A DNA stretch of 64,000 nt from JBAXTZ01 sp041666525 (GTDB lineage Bacteria > Bacillota > Negativicutes > JBAXTZ01). Position numbers and translations under genes: made by a program. Below are positions 8,412-17,305 of the stretch, piece by piece. The DNA lies in assembly GCA_041666525.1 (NCBI GenBank), contig JBAYGT010000001.1:248001-312000 (forward strand), read 5' to 3'. Positions within the stretch are counted from its first letter, which is position 1, and every line of letters starts with the position of its first letter. The notes beneath the pieces are model-generated. The model did not search any database. It saw only the letters and a program-made list of their open reading frames with translations, and was not told the DNA's origin.

Positions 8412-8440
8412 TTGCAAATAAATATTTCTCATGCTACAAT
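8412..8440 (+). promoter_or_regulatory. Promoter of the manganese riboswitch transcript
   Basis: TTGCAA (8412-8417), 17-base spacer, TACAAT (8435-8440). The expected start near 8447 is just ahead of the conserved aptamer. Confidence 0.75.
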
Positions 8441-8446
8441 TTCGTC

Positions 8447-8571
8447 AATCAAAGGGGAGTAGTTTCCCGGATACCGTCAACATACTGGCGCAAGCCTGGC
8501 GGCATCGTTGACGCAAGTCAATTAACGAGACCTTTGGCACTGTTTTGTGCCAAAGGTCTCGATTTTTTTTG
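8447..8571 (+). ncRNA. yybP-ykoY manganese riboswitch
   Basis: The conserved blocks AAAGGGGAGTAG, GTCAACATACTGGCG and AAGCCTGGC occur in order, matching the L1 and L3 loops of the yybP-ykoY family that bind Mn2+. A strong terminator follows, then the ribosome site of the GDT1-type exporter. Manganese binding is expected to favour read-through, so the exporter is made when Mn2+ is high. Confidence 0.92.
8526..8570 (+). terminator. Riboswitch expression-platform terminator
   Basis: A 15-bp stem CGAGACCTTTGGCAC / GTGCCAAAGGTCTCG with a TGTTTT loop, followed by eight T. It ends only 10 bases before the start codon. Confidence 0.9.
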
Positions 8572-8580
8572 GAGGCAAGT

Positions 8581-9231
8581 TTGAACGAGTTTTTAACTTC
8601 AACAATTTTTGTTGTATTAGCTGAAATGGGAGACAAAACCCAGTTACTGGCGATGGCGTTTGCAACACAATTTAATTGGAAGATTGTAATGTGGGGAGTA
8701 TTTGTAGCTACCCTGCTCAACCATTTTCTCGCAGTATTGGCTGGTTCATATTTGACAAATTTTATTCCAATAAGTTATATTCAAATAATTGCGGCCTATT
8801 CATTTATCCTGTTCGGGTTGTGGACAATTCGCGGTGATGAATTAAACGATGAAGACAAAAAATCCCGGTTTAATCCGTTTTGGACGGTAGCAATTGCTTT
8901 TTTCATTGCCGAAATGGGCGACAAAACCCAACTTGCAACCATCGCGCTGGCCGCAAAATATAACTCGATTCTTTTTGTTTGGATGGGTACAACAACCGGC
9001 ATGATGATTGCCGACGCATTTGGTATCATAATCGGCATCGTCCTTGGCAAGCAAATCCCAGAACGCGCCGTTAAGTGGTTTGCAACAATAATATTTGTGT
9101 TATTTGGCATTTACGGAATTTATGAATATTTACCCTTGAGTGCCTGGAAATTCCCGGTAATTGTAGCAACAATCATCACAACTGCAATAGCAGCAATGTG
9201 GCTGACACGCGTACAGCAGGAGACAAAATGA
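8581..9231 (+). CDS. GDT1/TMEM165 (UPF0016) family manganese exporter
   Basis: 216 residues. The start is the TTG at 8581, 5 bases after GGAGG. The longer reading from 8545 begins inside the terminator and is rejected. Two homologous halves each carry the family hallmark E-x-G-D-K-T (EMGDKTQLLA in the first, EMGDKTQLAT in the second) on membrane helices, six or seven helices in all. The Glu/Asp pairs bind the transported cation. The family moves Mn2+ or Ca2+; the upstream Mn2+ riboswitch points to manganese efflux. Confidence 0.93.
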   Translation: MNEFLTSTIFVVLAEMGDKTQLLAMAFATQFNWKIVMWGVFVATLLNHFLAVLAGSYLTNFIPISYIQIIAAYSFILFGLWTIRGDELNDEDKKSRFNPFWTVAIAFFIAEMGDKTQLATIALAAKYNSILFVWMGTTTGMMIADAFGIIIGIVLGKQIPERAVKWFATIIFVLFGIYGIYEYLPLSAWKFPVIVATIITTAIAAMWLTRVQQETK

Positions 9232-9235
9232 AAAA

Positions 9236-9334
9236 GAGCTTAGTATCAATATTGGCGATGTCCGGGTATCTATCGGTTTGGAAGATACCGAGGATTTACT
9301 CACCGATATTGACACAGTGCTTACGGAACTATAA
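9236..9334 (+). pseudogene. C-terminal relic of a Cys/Met-metabolism PLP enzyme (MetY/MetB type)
   Basis: In this frame 32 codons before TAA read ELSINIGDVRVSIGLEDTED and on to TDIDTVLTEL. This matches the C-terminus of O-acetylhomoserine sulfhydrylase, cystathionine synthase and lyase enzymes (typically IRLSVGIEDVEDLI and a short helix). Nothing of the other roughly 390 residues is present: upstream is the intact GDT1 gene, whose stop is 4 bases before. It therefore looks like the tail of a gene lost by deletion. An alternative 37-codon ORF from ATG 9228 in another frame has no recognisable content. Confidence 0.65.
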
Positions 9335-9383
9335 TCAATAACTGTTTTCAAAAAAATCTAAACTCAAAAATCGGAAGTTAAAT

Positions 9384-10301
9384 ATGACATCAACACCTGA
9401 AAGAAAACTGTTTGGTTACTCGGCTTGGGGGTTATCTAATCTATTCTTCATCTACATCGTTTGGAGCAGCACTTACCTCGCGATGGCCATTATGGTCGAT
9501 CCGATTGACGGACTGCCGCCGTTTTGGGCTGGTGGTTTCCGGCTGGCCAGCGGCGGAATTATTCTTTTGGTAATCGCTTTGGCGCTCGGAAAATCAATTT
9601 TAGTCGGCTGGAAAAATCTGAGACATATCGCAATTTCCGCGATTGCGCTCTGGGTGTTTGGTAACAGTCTGGTAATGTTCGCGTTATCGCGTAATCTTGA
9701 CACCGGAATTACCGCTGTTATTATCGGAACCACGCCCATCTGGTCAATTGTCGTTGATACAATCTGGTCCGGCAACCGGTTATCCAAACGCATAATTGCG
9801 TCATTAGTTGCCGGAACGCTTGGTATTTTCATTTTGAATATTCCCAATCTTAACGGCAGTGTCGATGTTTTTAGCTTGATGGCAGTAATTGTCTCGGCGA
9901 TTTCCTGGGGCAGCGGCACTGTGTATCAGTCCAGAAAATGCGCCCGGTTGCATCCGGCACTGCTGGGCGGCTGGCAACAATTGTTCGGCGCAGTCGGTTA
10001 CTTCATCCTTTCGCTTTTGTTCACTGAACATTTGCATCCGATCACTTTCGCTGCAATGTTTGCTATGTCATATCTCATTATCATTGCCTCGGTTGCCGCA
10101 ATGCTGGCATATATTATTGCAGTGAACAAGCTGCCAATCGCTGTGGTTATGAGCTACGCCTATGTCAACCCAGTATTCGCACTTGTCCTCGGACATTTTT
10201 TCAACAGTGAAACCATTTCCGTTTACACAATAGTTGGTACTCTTGTTATCGTGCTTGGCGTAGTCGGCATCTTCTATAACAAAAGCCACCGCGACGGATA
10301 A
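9384..10301 (+). CDS. EamA/DMT family transporter
   Basis: 305 residues with ten predicted membrane helices in two EamA repeats, the first from about residue 20 to 145 (YIVWSSTYLAMAIMV, GITAVIIGTTPIW) and the second from about 160 to 295 (LPIAVVMSYAYVNPVFALVLG). Such proteins export metabolites or amino acids; the substrate cannot be told. Start ATG follows GGAAG at 6 bases. It stands alone downstream of the PLP-enzyme relic and is convergent with the C69 peptidase gene. Confidence 0.85.
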   Translation: MTSTPERKLFGYSAWGLSNLFFIYIVWSSTYLAMAIMVDPIDGLPPFWAGGFRLASGGIILLVIALALGKSILVGWKNLRHIAISAIALWVFGNSLVMFALSRNLDTGITAVIIGTTPIWSIVVDTIWSGNRLSKRIIASLVAGTLGIFILNIPNLNGSVDVFSLMAVIVSAISWGSGTVYQSRKCARLHPALLGGWQQLFGAVGYFILSLLFTEHLHPITFAAMFAMSYLIIIASVAAMLAYIIAVNKLPIAVVMSYAYVNPVFALVLGHFFNSETISVYTIVGTLVIVLGVVGIFYNKSHRDG

Positions 10302-10324
10302 TCCGCGTGGTGGTTTCGTTTTAC
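10285..10324 (+). terminator. Possible terminator after the EamA gene
   Basis: CCACCGCG pairs with CGC-GGTGG across a 2-base bulge, overlapping the end of the gene, followed by TTTCGTTTT. The stem is imperfect, so the call is weak. Confidence 0.4.
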
Positions 10325-10338
10325 AAAGTAAGCGATCG

Positions 10339-11742
10339 TTACTCCTGCCAATAAACCTCAGTTTTTACTTTAGAAAGCAGTTTTCCCAACTCTTTCCGGG
10401 TTATTTTTGCGCAATCCGCATCAAAAGCCGTCAACATTTCGGCAGCAGCATCTGTGTCACCGGCTTGGTACAGCGCCTCGACCGCCTTTTCATTTATTCT
10501 GCACTGTTGCATAAACTGCTGTTCATATTGCTGCCAGTCGGCTGCGATTGCCGGTTGCAGACTGCTGTATTTTAGATCTGACAATCGCGCCAGTTCAGTG
10601 AATTGCCAGTAAGCGGAATTGTTTTTATAGACGGCAGATGCCTGAGAATACCATGCTGCAACTGAAGTATCCTGTAAATGGAACGGCAGATATATTCCGG
10701 TTGCCGGATTTGCCATACAAGTCCACATGCAAAGCGACTGTGGCATTTTTTTTGCATTCAGCGCAACCATCGCGCTGATTTCGGTTTCCATATTGGCTAT
10801 AGTGTAATATTCATTGTGAAACGGCGAACCGTTGGCATCAGTAATATAGTACTCAGTGCCGGCATAGACATCGCGCATCATCGCCGCTAAATCGCTGATA
10901 CTGATCTTCGATTTCTGTGCAAGCAACGCGTCCAGGCGCTGCTGTCTGAGCACATTGAATTTACCGTTGTTTCGTTCCGGTTCCGTGTAAGCATCTTTAA
11001 AACTGAAAGCGCCGCCGCTATACCAGCCTTTTTCTTTAGCATAATCAACGATTTTGGCGGAAAACAGCCAGTTAGCACTGTCGTGAAAATCAATTTCGGC
11101 AATTCTGAAGGCATTGGCGCGCATTATCGCTTCATTGTCGCCAACACGTTTCGCCGCCCACTGCCCGGGACCAGCGATCTCCATCCACCAGCCTTCTTCG
11201 GCATCGGCAATCGCCATCATTGTCGCGGAATCGCCGCTCAAACCATATTGTTCTACGAGAGCGCCGAGCATCTTGACAGTATCACGCGCCGTCACTCCCC
11301 GTTCCAGCGCCAGTTGCGTCAGTTCAGTCCAGATAATTCCGCCAGGATTTTTGTATGCGACACTTTCTTCATAAGTTTTAATTCCACGCAGATAAGCCGT
11401 ATTGTTCGTTGCTGCAAGCTTATTTTCATTAACTCCAAAAGTATAATCGCCGGGATAAAATGACTTTTCAAAAATGCTGGTGGCAACAAACCGAAACGAT
11501 TGCTGCGATTGATTTATATTTGTACCGTTAAATAGTTGCAGTTTGTCACCCGGCTTCCATTGCTGCCGTTTGTTAATTACTACTTTATGCGCAGCATTTT
11601 CGCCAAGGTCTTCGTTGTGAATGACCAGCACCGAGCCGTCCGTACTGCGATTCTTACCAACAATTACCGTCGTGCAGGCAAGAACTGCAGTGAAATTTTG
11701 TAGTAGGAACAATGCCAATAGTAACATAACGAGATACTTCAT
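10339..11742 (-). CDS. Secreted C69 family dipeptidase
   Basis: 467 residues. A signal peptide (MKYLVMLLLALFLL and on to TAVLA) is followed at once by Cys23 in CTTVIVGKNRSTDGS. In peptidase family C69 this Cys is the N-terminal nucleophile of an Ntn hydrolase, so signal cleavage itself would expose the catalytic residue. The further motif HNEDLG matches the family. The protein would act outside the cytoplasmic membrane on dipeptides. The start ATG is preceded by GAGGAAA. The gene is monocistronic as far as can be seen. Confidence 0.88.
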   Translation of the reverse strand: MKYLVMLLLALFLLQNFTAVLACTTVIVGKNRSTDGSVLVIHNEDLGENAAHKVVINKRQQWKPGDKLQLFNGTNINQSQQSFRFVATSIFEKSFYPGDYTFGVNENKLAATNNTAYLRGIKTYEESVAYKNPGGIIWTELTQLALERGVTARDTVKMLGALVEQYGLSGDSATMMAIADAEEGWWMEIAGPGQWAAKRVGDNEAIMRANAFRIAEIDFHDSANWLFSAKIVDYAKEKGWYSGGAFSFKDAYTEPERNNGKFNVLRQQRLDALLAQKSKISISDLAAMMRDVYAGTEYYITDANGSPFHNEYYTIANMETEISAMVALNAKKMPQSLCMWTCMANPATGIYLPFHLQDTSVAAWYSQASAVYKNNSAYWQFTELARLSDLKYSSLQPAIAADWQQYEQQFMQQCRINEKAVEALYQAGDTDAAAEMLTAFDADCAKITRKELGKLLSKVKTEVYWQE

Positions 11743-11852
11743 CTATAATTTCCTCGCATAAAATTATTTTGTCATTAATAACCAATCCAGACCGCCATAC
11801 ACAATGCCAGCGAACAACCAATCAAATATATAACCTAACGGATCGACATTTC

Positions 11853-13034
11853 TCAATCTCCCATAACATTTAGCAGCTTCAACGCGGCCAGCGTCATAAC
11901 GGACGAACCGTGCAACAGGGCCTTTTCGTCAATATCAAAGCGCGGATGATGCAAAGGACAATCCTTGCCTGTTAAGCTGTCAGCGCACCCCACCCAAATA
12001 AAACAGCCGGGCGCCTCACGCTGATAATAAGAAAAATCCTCACTCGCCAGATACGGACGGCACTCAAGAACGTTTTCTGCACCTAATAATATTTGCCCGG
12101 CCGATTGAACGACTTTAGCAACAGCATTATCGTTTATTACCGGAAGATAACCGGGAAACATTGTCACACTGGAAGTCGCCCCATGAATTGCGGCTATCCC
12201 CTCAACTGTTCGTTTTAGCAGTTTCCCTAATTGCTGACGGATATCGTTGCTATAAGTACGAATTGAACCAAGAATCCGGGCATTTTCCGGAATAACATTA
12301 AAGGTTTCACCCGCCTTGAATGAACCAACAACAATTAGCGCCGGTTCGAAAGGATCGACATTTTGCGCGCTGATTTGTTTTAACGCGGTAATTATCTGGA
12401 CACCAATATGCAGGGTGTCAATTGTGTGATGCGGCATGGACGCATGTCCGCCTTTGCCTAAAATGTCGATTTGAAATTCATCTGCCGAGGCCATCATCGC
12501 GCCAAAAGTTATTCCGATTTTGCCAACCGGTAGCGTCGGCCACAAATGTGAGCCGAGCACATAATCAACACCCTCCATTGCCCCCTCAGCAATCAATCGC
12601 TCGGCGCCACCCCGGCCTTCTTCATCCGGTTGAAATAACAATCTGATCCGTCCAGGAAAACCTTTCAATCCGGTAAATATTTTTGCCGTCCCTAAAATCA
12701 TCGCCACATGGCCATCGTGGCCGCAAGCATGTTTCATTCCGTAAATTTTCGAACGATATTCAACCGTGAGCGCATCTTCAACCGGCAATGCATCCATATC
12801 AGCTCTCAAGGCTACAGTTTTTCCGGGAGTGGTTCCAACTATATCGCAAATAACACCGGTATCAGCAGCAATACGCGGAGCCAATCCGAGTTTCTCAAGT
12901 TCAGTAATTATAAACTGTTGTGTCGCATATTCTGCCCGGCCAAGCTCCGGATTTTGGCAAATATGCCTACGAAACCGAACCATCTCGGCAAAAGCTTGAT
13001 TACCTAAATCGGTAATTTGCTGTGAACTGTTCAT
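11853..13034 (-). CDS. M20 family metallo-amidohydrolase (first copy)
   Basis: 393 residues of the M20/ACY1 amidohydrolase group (N-acyl amino acid or hippurate hydrolase type). Metal-site motifs are HACGHDGH near residue 100, QPDEEGRGGAERLI near 138 with the catalytic Glu, and the C-terminal YLASEDFSYY; a dimerisation domain lies between. The start ATG follows AGGAG. The expected reaction is cleavage of an N-acyl or peptide-like amide from an amino acid; the true substrate cannot be read from sequence. A second copy lies at 53895-55082. Confidence 0.88.
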   Translation of the reverse strand: MNSSQQITDLGNQAFAEMVRFRRHICQNPELGRAEYATQQFIITELEKLGLAPRIAADTGVICDIVGTTPGKTVALRADMDALPVEDALTVEYRSKIYGMKHACGHDGHVAMILGTAKIFTGLKGFPGRIRLLFQPDEEGRGGAERLIAEGAMEGVDYVLGSHLWPTLPVGKIGITFGAMMASADEFQIDILGKGGHASMPHHTIDTLHIGVQIITALKQISAQNVDPFEPALIVVGSFKAGETFNVIPENARILGSIRTYSNDIRQQLGKLLKRTVEGIAAIHGATSSVTMFPGYLPVINDNAVAKVVQSAGQILLGAENVLECRPYLASEDFSYYQREAPGCFIWVGCADSLTGKDCPLHHPRFDIDEKALLHGSSVMTLAALKLLNVMGD

Positions 13035-13144
13035 GTAATTCTCCTATCAGTTTTTTTAGATTGCGTTTACAAAATTACCTTATCTTAATTTTATAATTAT
13101 ATATTTCTATATAAACGTAATTTTTTCCTGCAAAAATTAGCAAA

Positions 13145-13173
13145 TAAAAAATACGCCCGGATTTAACCGGGCG
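13145..13173 (-). terminator. Terminator of the SGNH hydrolase gene
   Basis: On the minus strand CGCCCGG-TTAAAT-CCGGGCG is followed by TATTTTTTATT, 6 bases after the stop codon. Confidence 0.88.
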
Positions 13174-13178
13174 CATTG

Positions 13179-13916
13179 CTATTTTTCTTCTAACAAAAAC
13201 ATTTCAGAATTGTCGATATCTTGAATATATTCAATGATTTTCTCAGCAATTACCTTGTGCCCTTCCCGGTTCGGATGAATGCCGTCACTGCACAAGAATT
13301 TTTGAAAATCCGGATGCTCCAGAAACGCGCCACGAATGTCAATCAATTGCGTACGGGTAGCCATAGCGACTTTAACAATCAAAGAATTATAACGTTCATG
13401 CCACCAGTAAATTTTCGTAACACTACCCAGCCACTTCAAGATGCTTTTTGCCGCATCTGGATCATTTCGGCTGACCCATTTCAGATAGGCTTCGGCATTT
13501 AACGGCGGCAAGGTAAGCAGAATCGGTACAATGCCACGCTCCTTAAATTGCTGTATTGTCTCACGCAAGGTTTCTTCGAACAGGTGAAACTCTGTTAATG
13601 GCAGATGCGCGCCATCAGGATCGTTCGCAATCTCATTCCAGGCAAAATCGCAGTCATTGCCGCCATATTCAATTACTGCGACATCCGGCATTTCTTTAGT
13701 TATCGCGTCCTCAATCCTCGGAATGCCACGGGTGATGGTATTACCGAATTTCGCGACATTGACAATCTTAACTTTTAATTTATCCTGAACCAAGGTGACA
13801 TAATTATCTTTGAGAATCAAATATTTGCCTTTTTCGTTATCAAAAATCACACCTTTGGATATCGAAGTACCGGTAACCATAAACCGGTAACTGTCTTTGG
13901 CAATAAATGTGGACAT
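13179..13916 (-). CDS. SGNH/GDSL family hydrolase
   Basis: 245 residues from MSTFIAKDSYRF. This ATG is set by GGAGG 5 bases upstream; the earlier in-frame Met overlaps that site. Block I is GTSIS in place of the usual GDS, block III is YGGND, and block V is DGIHPNREGH with the Asp and His of the catalytic triad. No signal peptide is seen, so it is probably cytoplasmic. It is likely an esterase or carbohydrate deacetylase; its position after the polysaccharide genes suggests, but does not prove, a glycan substrate. Confidence 0.82.
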   Translation of the reverse strand: MSTFIAKDSYRFMVTGTSISKGVIFDNEKGKYLILKDNYVTLVQDKLKVKIVNVAKFGNTITRGIPRIEDAITKEMPDVAVIEYGGNDCDFAWNEIANDPDGAHLPLTEFHLFEETLRETIQQFKERGIVPILLTLPPLNAEAYLKWVSRNDPDAAKSILKWLGSVTKIYWWHERYNSLIVKVAMATRTQLIDIRGAFLEHPDFQKFLCSDGIHPNREGHKVIAEKIIEYIQDIDNSEMFLLEEK

Positions 13917-13973
13917 CTGTTCCTCCAAATATCAACAAAACGCAAGTTTTACGTTGTTTTTCTTCCTTTTTCA

Positions 13974-15404
13974 TCAGTACGCTCCGCGTTTGGCAAACAC
14001 TGCGTCCAGTGTTTTTACCAGCAATTCAATATCCAGCCACAAACTCCAGTTACGTACATACCAGCTGTCCATCTGCACCCGGTCTTCGTAACTTACATCA
14101 TTACGACCATGTACCTGCCACCAGCCAGTGATTCCCGGACGCACCAGATAATAATCGGCGATGTATTCCTGGTATTTGGTTATTTCCGCCTCGACTATCG
14201 GCCGCGGCCCGACCAAACTCATTTCACCTTTGAGCACATTCAAAAATTGCGGCAATTCATCGAGGCTGGTAGCTCGCAAAAATCTTCCCACTCGTGTAAC
14301 TCGCGGATCGTTCTTTAACTTAAAATCTCTTTCCCATTCAGCTGCAGCGTCAGGACTGCTTTCGAGATGGTTTTTCAATTTTCCCGCTGCATCCAAGGCC
14401 ATTGTGCGAAATTTATAGCAGGGAAACTTCCTGCCGTTATGGCCAACGCGGGTATGTGAAAAAATTATTTTTCCCGGGCTATCGATAAAAATCATAATCG
14501 CTAACAGTATAAACAACGGCACAAAAATTAACAATCCGCAGACACTGATTATCCAATCAAATAATACTTTAAACATACGATTATGTTTAACGGCAAGATT
14601 GTTTTTGACCTTAAGCATAATCGTCTTTTCGTTTACCAGGGTCTGGGTTTCCAGTCCCATCACCGGCACGCCGATAATATCCGGCAGAAATGATACGTTT
14701 TTCACCAACGGCTGCGCACGAAAAACCAGCTCAATTAACTTATCGCTGCTAATACCTTGCGTTGCTATGATTACATCCTGACAGTGAATTTGCTGTAAAA
14801 CACGCTCTAGTTCGTCAATGCCGCCCAAATAATCCAGTCTTGACAACGTCGGATAATCCGTAATAACGCTATCGCCGATTCTGCCGACAAAACTATAACC
14901 CATCCCAGCATCGTTCATTGCCGCGCACAGAATTTTTTCTGCTGATTTTCCAGAACCGACCAGCAGGGTCTTAGTTTGCCACAAACCAAAATGGAGCAGG
15001 CTTTTCTTGGTCAGATAGCGAAGCAACAGAACAGTTGGCACTGCAATAACCCAGAGAATAATAAAATAGGGCCGGGACAACTGCGCAATATCTTTGGTTA
15101 CAAAAAACAACAACAGCCAGACAAAGCAGGTATAAACACCGGCGCGGAAAACATTCGCCGCCATTTCCCAAAACAATTGACGCCGGGAATACAATCGCTC
15201 CAAGTAACAAAAGCCGATAAACACCCCGGGGATAATTGCATACTCGTAAATCACCGGCGTTTGCCATTTGAGCGGCATTATTTCCAGATAATCACCAAGC
15301 ACATCAACGCGAATGGCCAGCGCAAAATATTGTGCAACAATAATCGCCAGATAATCCGAAACAATAAATGCGATTGAATAAAAGCTGGTTTTAAAATAAT
15401 CCAT
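13974..15404 (-). CDS. WbaP-type undecaprenyl-phosphate sugar phosphotransferase
   Basis: 476 residues, the length of the long polyprenyl glycosylphosphotransferases. Four or five N-terminal membrane helices are followed by a Rossmann-like central region and a further helix near residue 285. The C-terminal bacterial sugar transferase domain has KFRTM, LRATSLDELPQFLNVL, SLVGPRP and RPGITGWWQV. The enzyme loads the first sugar phosphate onto the lipid carrier for O-antigen, capsule or exopolysaccharide. The start ATG follows GAGGAAA. It lies 60 bases after the ligase-like gene and is probably cotranscribed. Confidence 0.93.
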   Translation of the reverse strand: MDYFKTSFYSIAFIVSDYLAIIVAQYFALAIRVDVLGDYLEIMPLKWQTPVIYEYAIIPGVFIGFCYLERLYSRRQLFWEMAANVFRAGVYTCFVWLLLFFVTKDIAQLSRPYFIILWVIAVPTVLLLRYLTKKSLLHFGLWQTKTLLVGSGKSAEKILCAAMNDAGMGYSFVGRIGDSVITDYPTLSRLDYLGGIDELERVLQQIHCQDVIIATQGISSDKLIELVFRAQPLVKNVSFLPDIIGVPVMGLETQTLVNEKTIMLKVKNNLAVKHNRMFKVLFDWIISVCGLLIFVPLFILLAIMIFIDSPGKIIFSHTRVGHNGRKFPCYKFRTMALDAAGKLKNHLESSPDAAAEWERDFKLKNDPRVTRVGRFLRATSLDELPQFLNVLKGEMSLVGPRPIVEAEITKYQEYIADYYLVRPGITGWWQVHGRNDVSYEDRVQMDSWYVRNWSLWLDIELLVKTLDAVFAKRGAY

Positions 15405-15464
15405 CTCGTTTCCTCAAAAACAGAAATATAAAAGCTAAACGCCCGGATTCGGAAGACAACTTGA

Positions 15465-16637
15465 TTACTTGATTACTCGATTACTCATATTCGCTCTGGC
15501 GATCGTCAGCGCGGCGATTATCGCAAACGCCAACGAAATCGGCGGGAACCGAAGACAATAGTCGAATATCCCCATAAATAGCCAGCCGCACATTGCCATG
15601 AACCCGGCAACGATTTCGGGCTGAACATTATCACTCATTTTAACATATACTGATTTGAAATAGTACCACAGCATAGCGACAAACGGTATCGTACCAACAA
15701 TGCCACTGTCGGCTAACCGGGCCAGCAGCAGGTTATGGGCGTGCGAAAGTTCACCGCTGCGAAAAACATGGCCGAAAGTATAGTACTTATTGAAGACAAA
15801 TTTGAACATACCGTTGCCCACGCCAAACCACGGAAAGTCACCAATCATGTACAGTGAATTCGTCCAAACCGCAATTCGGTCGACATTTGCTATGGCGTTG
15901 GGATCAAAGAAGATCAAGATACGCCAGCGGGTTGTCGGAATGAAATATAATACTAAACCGCAAAGCAGCAAAGCCGCAAAGCTGCAAAGGATATTACGAC
16001 GTGTAAGTTTTGCTGTGATTGCAAGATAAGTTAAGCAACACAAAAACAAGGAAATCCAGAGCATCCGGCTGCCGTTTAGTAAACTAGCGGTAAAAAATAA
16101 ACTCCCGGCAACCAGCCACAGCCACCTCGATTTACTAGCGGTTCGGATAAACATAATCACCGCAAACGGGCAGGCAATCGAATTAAACCAATCCGGCCAC
16201 TGAAACATACCCGCCAACTCTAGTACTGGTATTTTACCGGTTCGTCCGATTCCATTAAGCGCATTAAATACAATGTTTGCATCAATAACAGCAACAGAAA
16301 TTAACAACGTCGCTACCAGCAACCAATATGCTCTGCGATTCCCCGTCGCCAGCAACACGATTATAAACACCCCGACCGGCAAACCGACGATGCGTAATGT
16401 ATACATCAGACTCTGTTCCGGTGCTGGTGTAAAATAATTACTCATGAGCTGCACGAGAAAATAAAATATTGACACAGCAATCGCTAATCGCTCGTTCTTC
16501 GCCAAATCGCGTTTCAAAAACAATAACAAAAAACCGCCTAACGCGAATATCGGTAAGGCGGCGAATATTCGAAGACTATTTGTCGCAATCGCAACAGCAA
16601 TAATCGTAACAGGAATTAATCCAACAAGACGGCTCAT
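15465..16637 (-). CDS. O-antigen ligase/polymerase-like membrane protein
   Basis: 390 residues, about eleven membrane helices and one large extracytoplasmic loop (from about FPWFGVGNGMFKFVF to SHAHNLLLARLADSG). The loop has the conserved His of the WaaL/Wzy_C family in SHAHNLLL. The ATG at 16637 is chosen because GGAG is 5 bases upstream; the GTG two codons earlier overlaps that site. It should join lipid-linked polysaccharide repeats to an acceptor or polymerise them. It lies between the prepilin genes and the sugar transferase. Confidence 0.85.
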   Translation of the reverse strand: MSRLVGLIPVTIIAVAIATNSLRIFAALPIFALGGFLLLFLKRDLAKNERLAIAVSIFYFLVQLMSNYFTPAPEQSLMYTLRIVGLPVGVFIIVLLATGNRRAYWLLVATLLISVAVIDANIVFNALNGIGRTGKIPVLELAGMFQWPDWFNSIACPFAVIMFIRTASKSRWLWLVAGSLFFTASLLNGSRMLWISLFLCCLTYLAITAKLTRRNILCSFAALLLCGLVLYFIPTTRWRILIFFDPNAIANVDRIAVWTNSLYMIGDFPWFGVGNGMFKFVFNKYYTFGHVFRSGELSHAHNLLLARLADSGIVGTIPFVAMLWYYFKSVYVKMSDNVQPEIVAGFMAMCGWLFMGIFDYCLRFPPISLAFAIIAALTIARANMSNRVIK

Positions 16638-16675
16638 CGTCACTCCATAACTTCATTCAACACTATACCGTAGCA

Positions 16676-17161
16676 CTACCATCCGGCGTCCAACAATTGC
16701 TCAATAGTAAACAAGCTGGCACTTTTACCGTTCGATCCCGGCATCGCCTCCGGATATACATTACCGCTTAATCGCGCCCGATAGTCACCAGTCACCGAAG
16801 TTCCACCGGACGCATAAGCCGACACGTTGGTTAAAGTGTAGCTCATGTCAGTAATTTTATAGGCATTATATGACACATCAGGTGGCCCTACAGGAGTAGG
16901 AACTGCAATGATAAACGCGGAGCTCACCAAATCTTGCATTGTCGGAGCCGTAGAGTATTTGTTGAGGTACAATTGTGTTGATGAATCGAGGATCTGCAAA
17001 TCAGCAAGAATCCGGCTGCGATTAGATCGATCAGTCTGACCAAGCATACTAAAACCCACAACTGCAGCAATAATTCCCAAAACGGCAATTATTACCAATA
17101 GTTCTACCAGTGTAAACCCGGTAGGATGTTTTTTTCTTATTGACAACTCAGAATCAACCAT
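16676..17161 (-). CDS. Type IV prepilin-like protein
   Basis: 161 residues. A short basic leader (RKKHPTG) precedes the prepilin peptidase site and FTLVELLVIIAVLGIIAA, the hydrophobic N-helix of type IV and type II pseudopilins, with Glu5 present. The C-terminal head is short and Gly/Ser rich. The ATG at 17161 fits a transcript from the promoter at 17207-17235. An upstream GTG at 17191 would leave almost no leader, but the ribosome site for either is weak. It is probably a minor pilin or pseudopilin. Confidence 0.88.
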   Translation of the reverse strand: MVDSELSIRKKHPTGFTLVELLVIIAVLGIIAAVVGFSMLGQTDRSNRSRILADLQILDSSTQLYLNKYSTAPTMQDLVSSAFIIAVPTPVGPPDVSYNAYKITDMSYTLTNVSAYASGGTSVTGDYRARLSGNVYPEAMPGSNGKSASLFTIEQLLDAGW

Positions 17162-17206
17162 ACAAATCAACTCACAATCGCGCGCGAGCACTCATTCTAC
17201 ATACAT

Positions 17207-17235
17207 ATTATACTTCATATAGCCCACTACAGCAA
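17207..17235 (-). promoter_or_regulatory. Promoter of the second prepilin gene
   Basis: TTGCTG (17230-17235), 17-base spacer, TATAAT (17207-17212) on the minus strand, about 40 bases before the ATG at 17161. Confidence 0.6.
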
Positions 17236-17305
17236 TATTTTTGGTAACTATTCAAGTTGCGGGTAAACATTCCCAAATAGTTTTGCCGATTAACACATTT
17301 GGACG

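Noticed and set aside
8545..8580. Upstream start for the GDT1 exporter inside the riboswitch terminator
   Set aside because: The GGAGG at 8571-8575 sits 5 bases before the TTG at 8581, and the longer version would be translated from the terminator stem with no ribosome site.
8445..8720. 91-codon minus-strand frame across the manganese riboswitch
   Set aside because: It reads the complement of the aptamer, terminator and exporter start and has no ribosome site.
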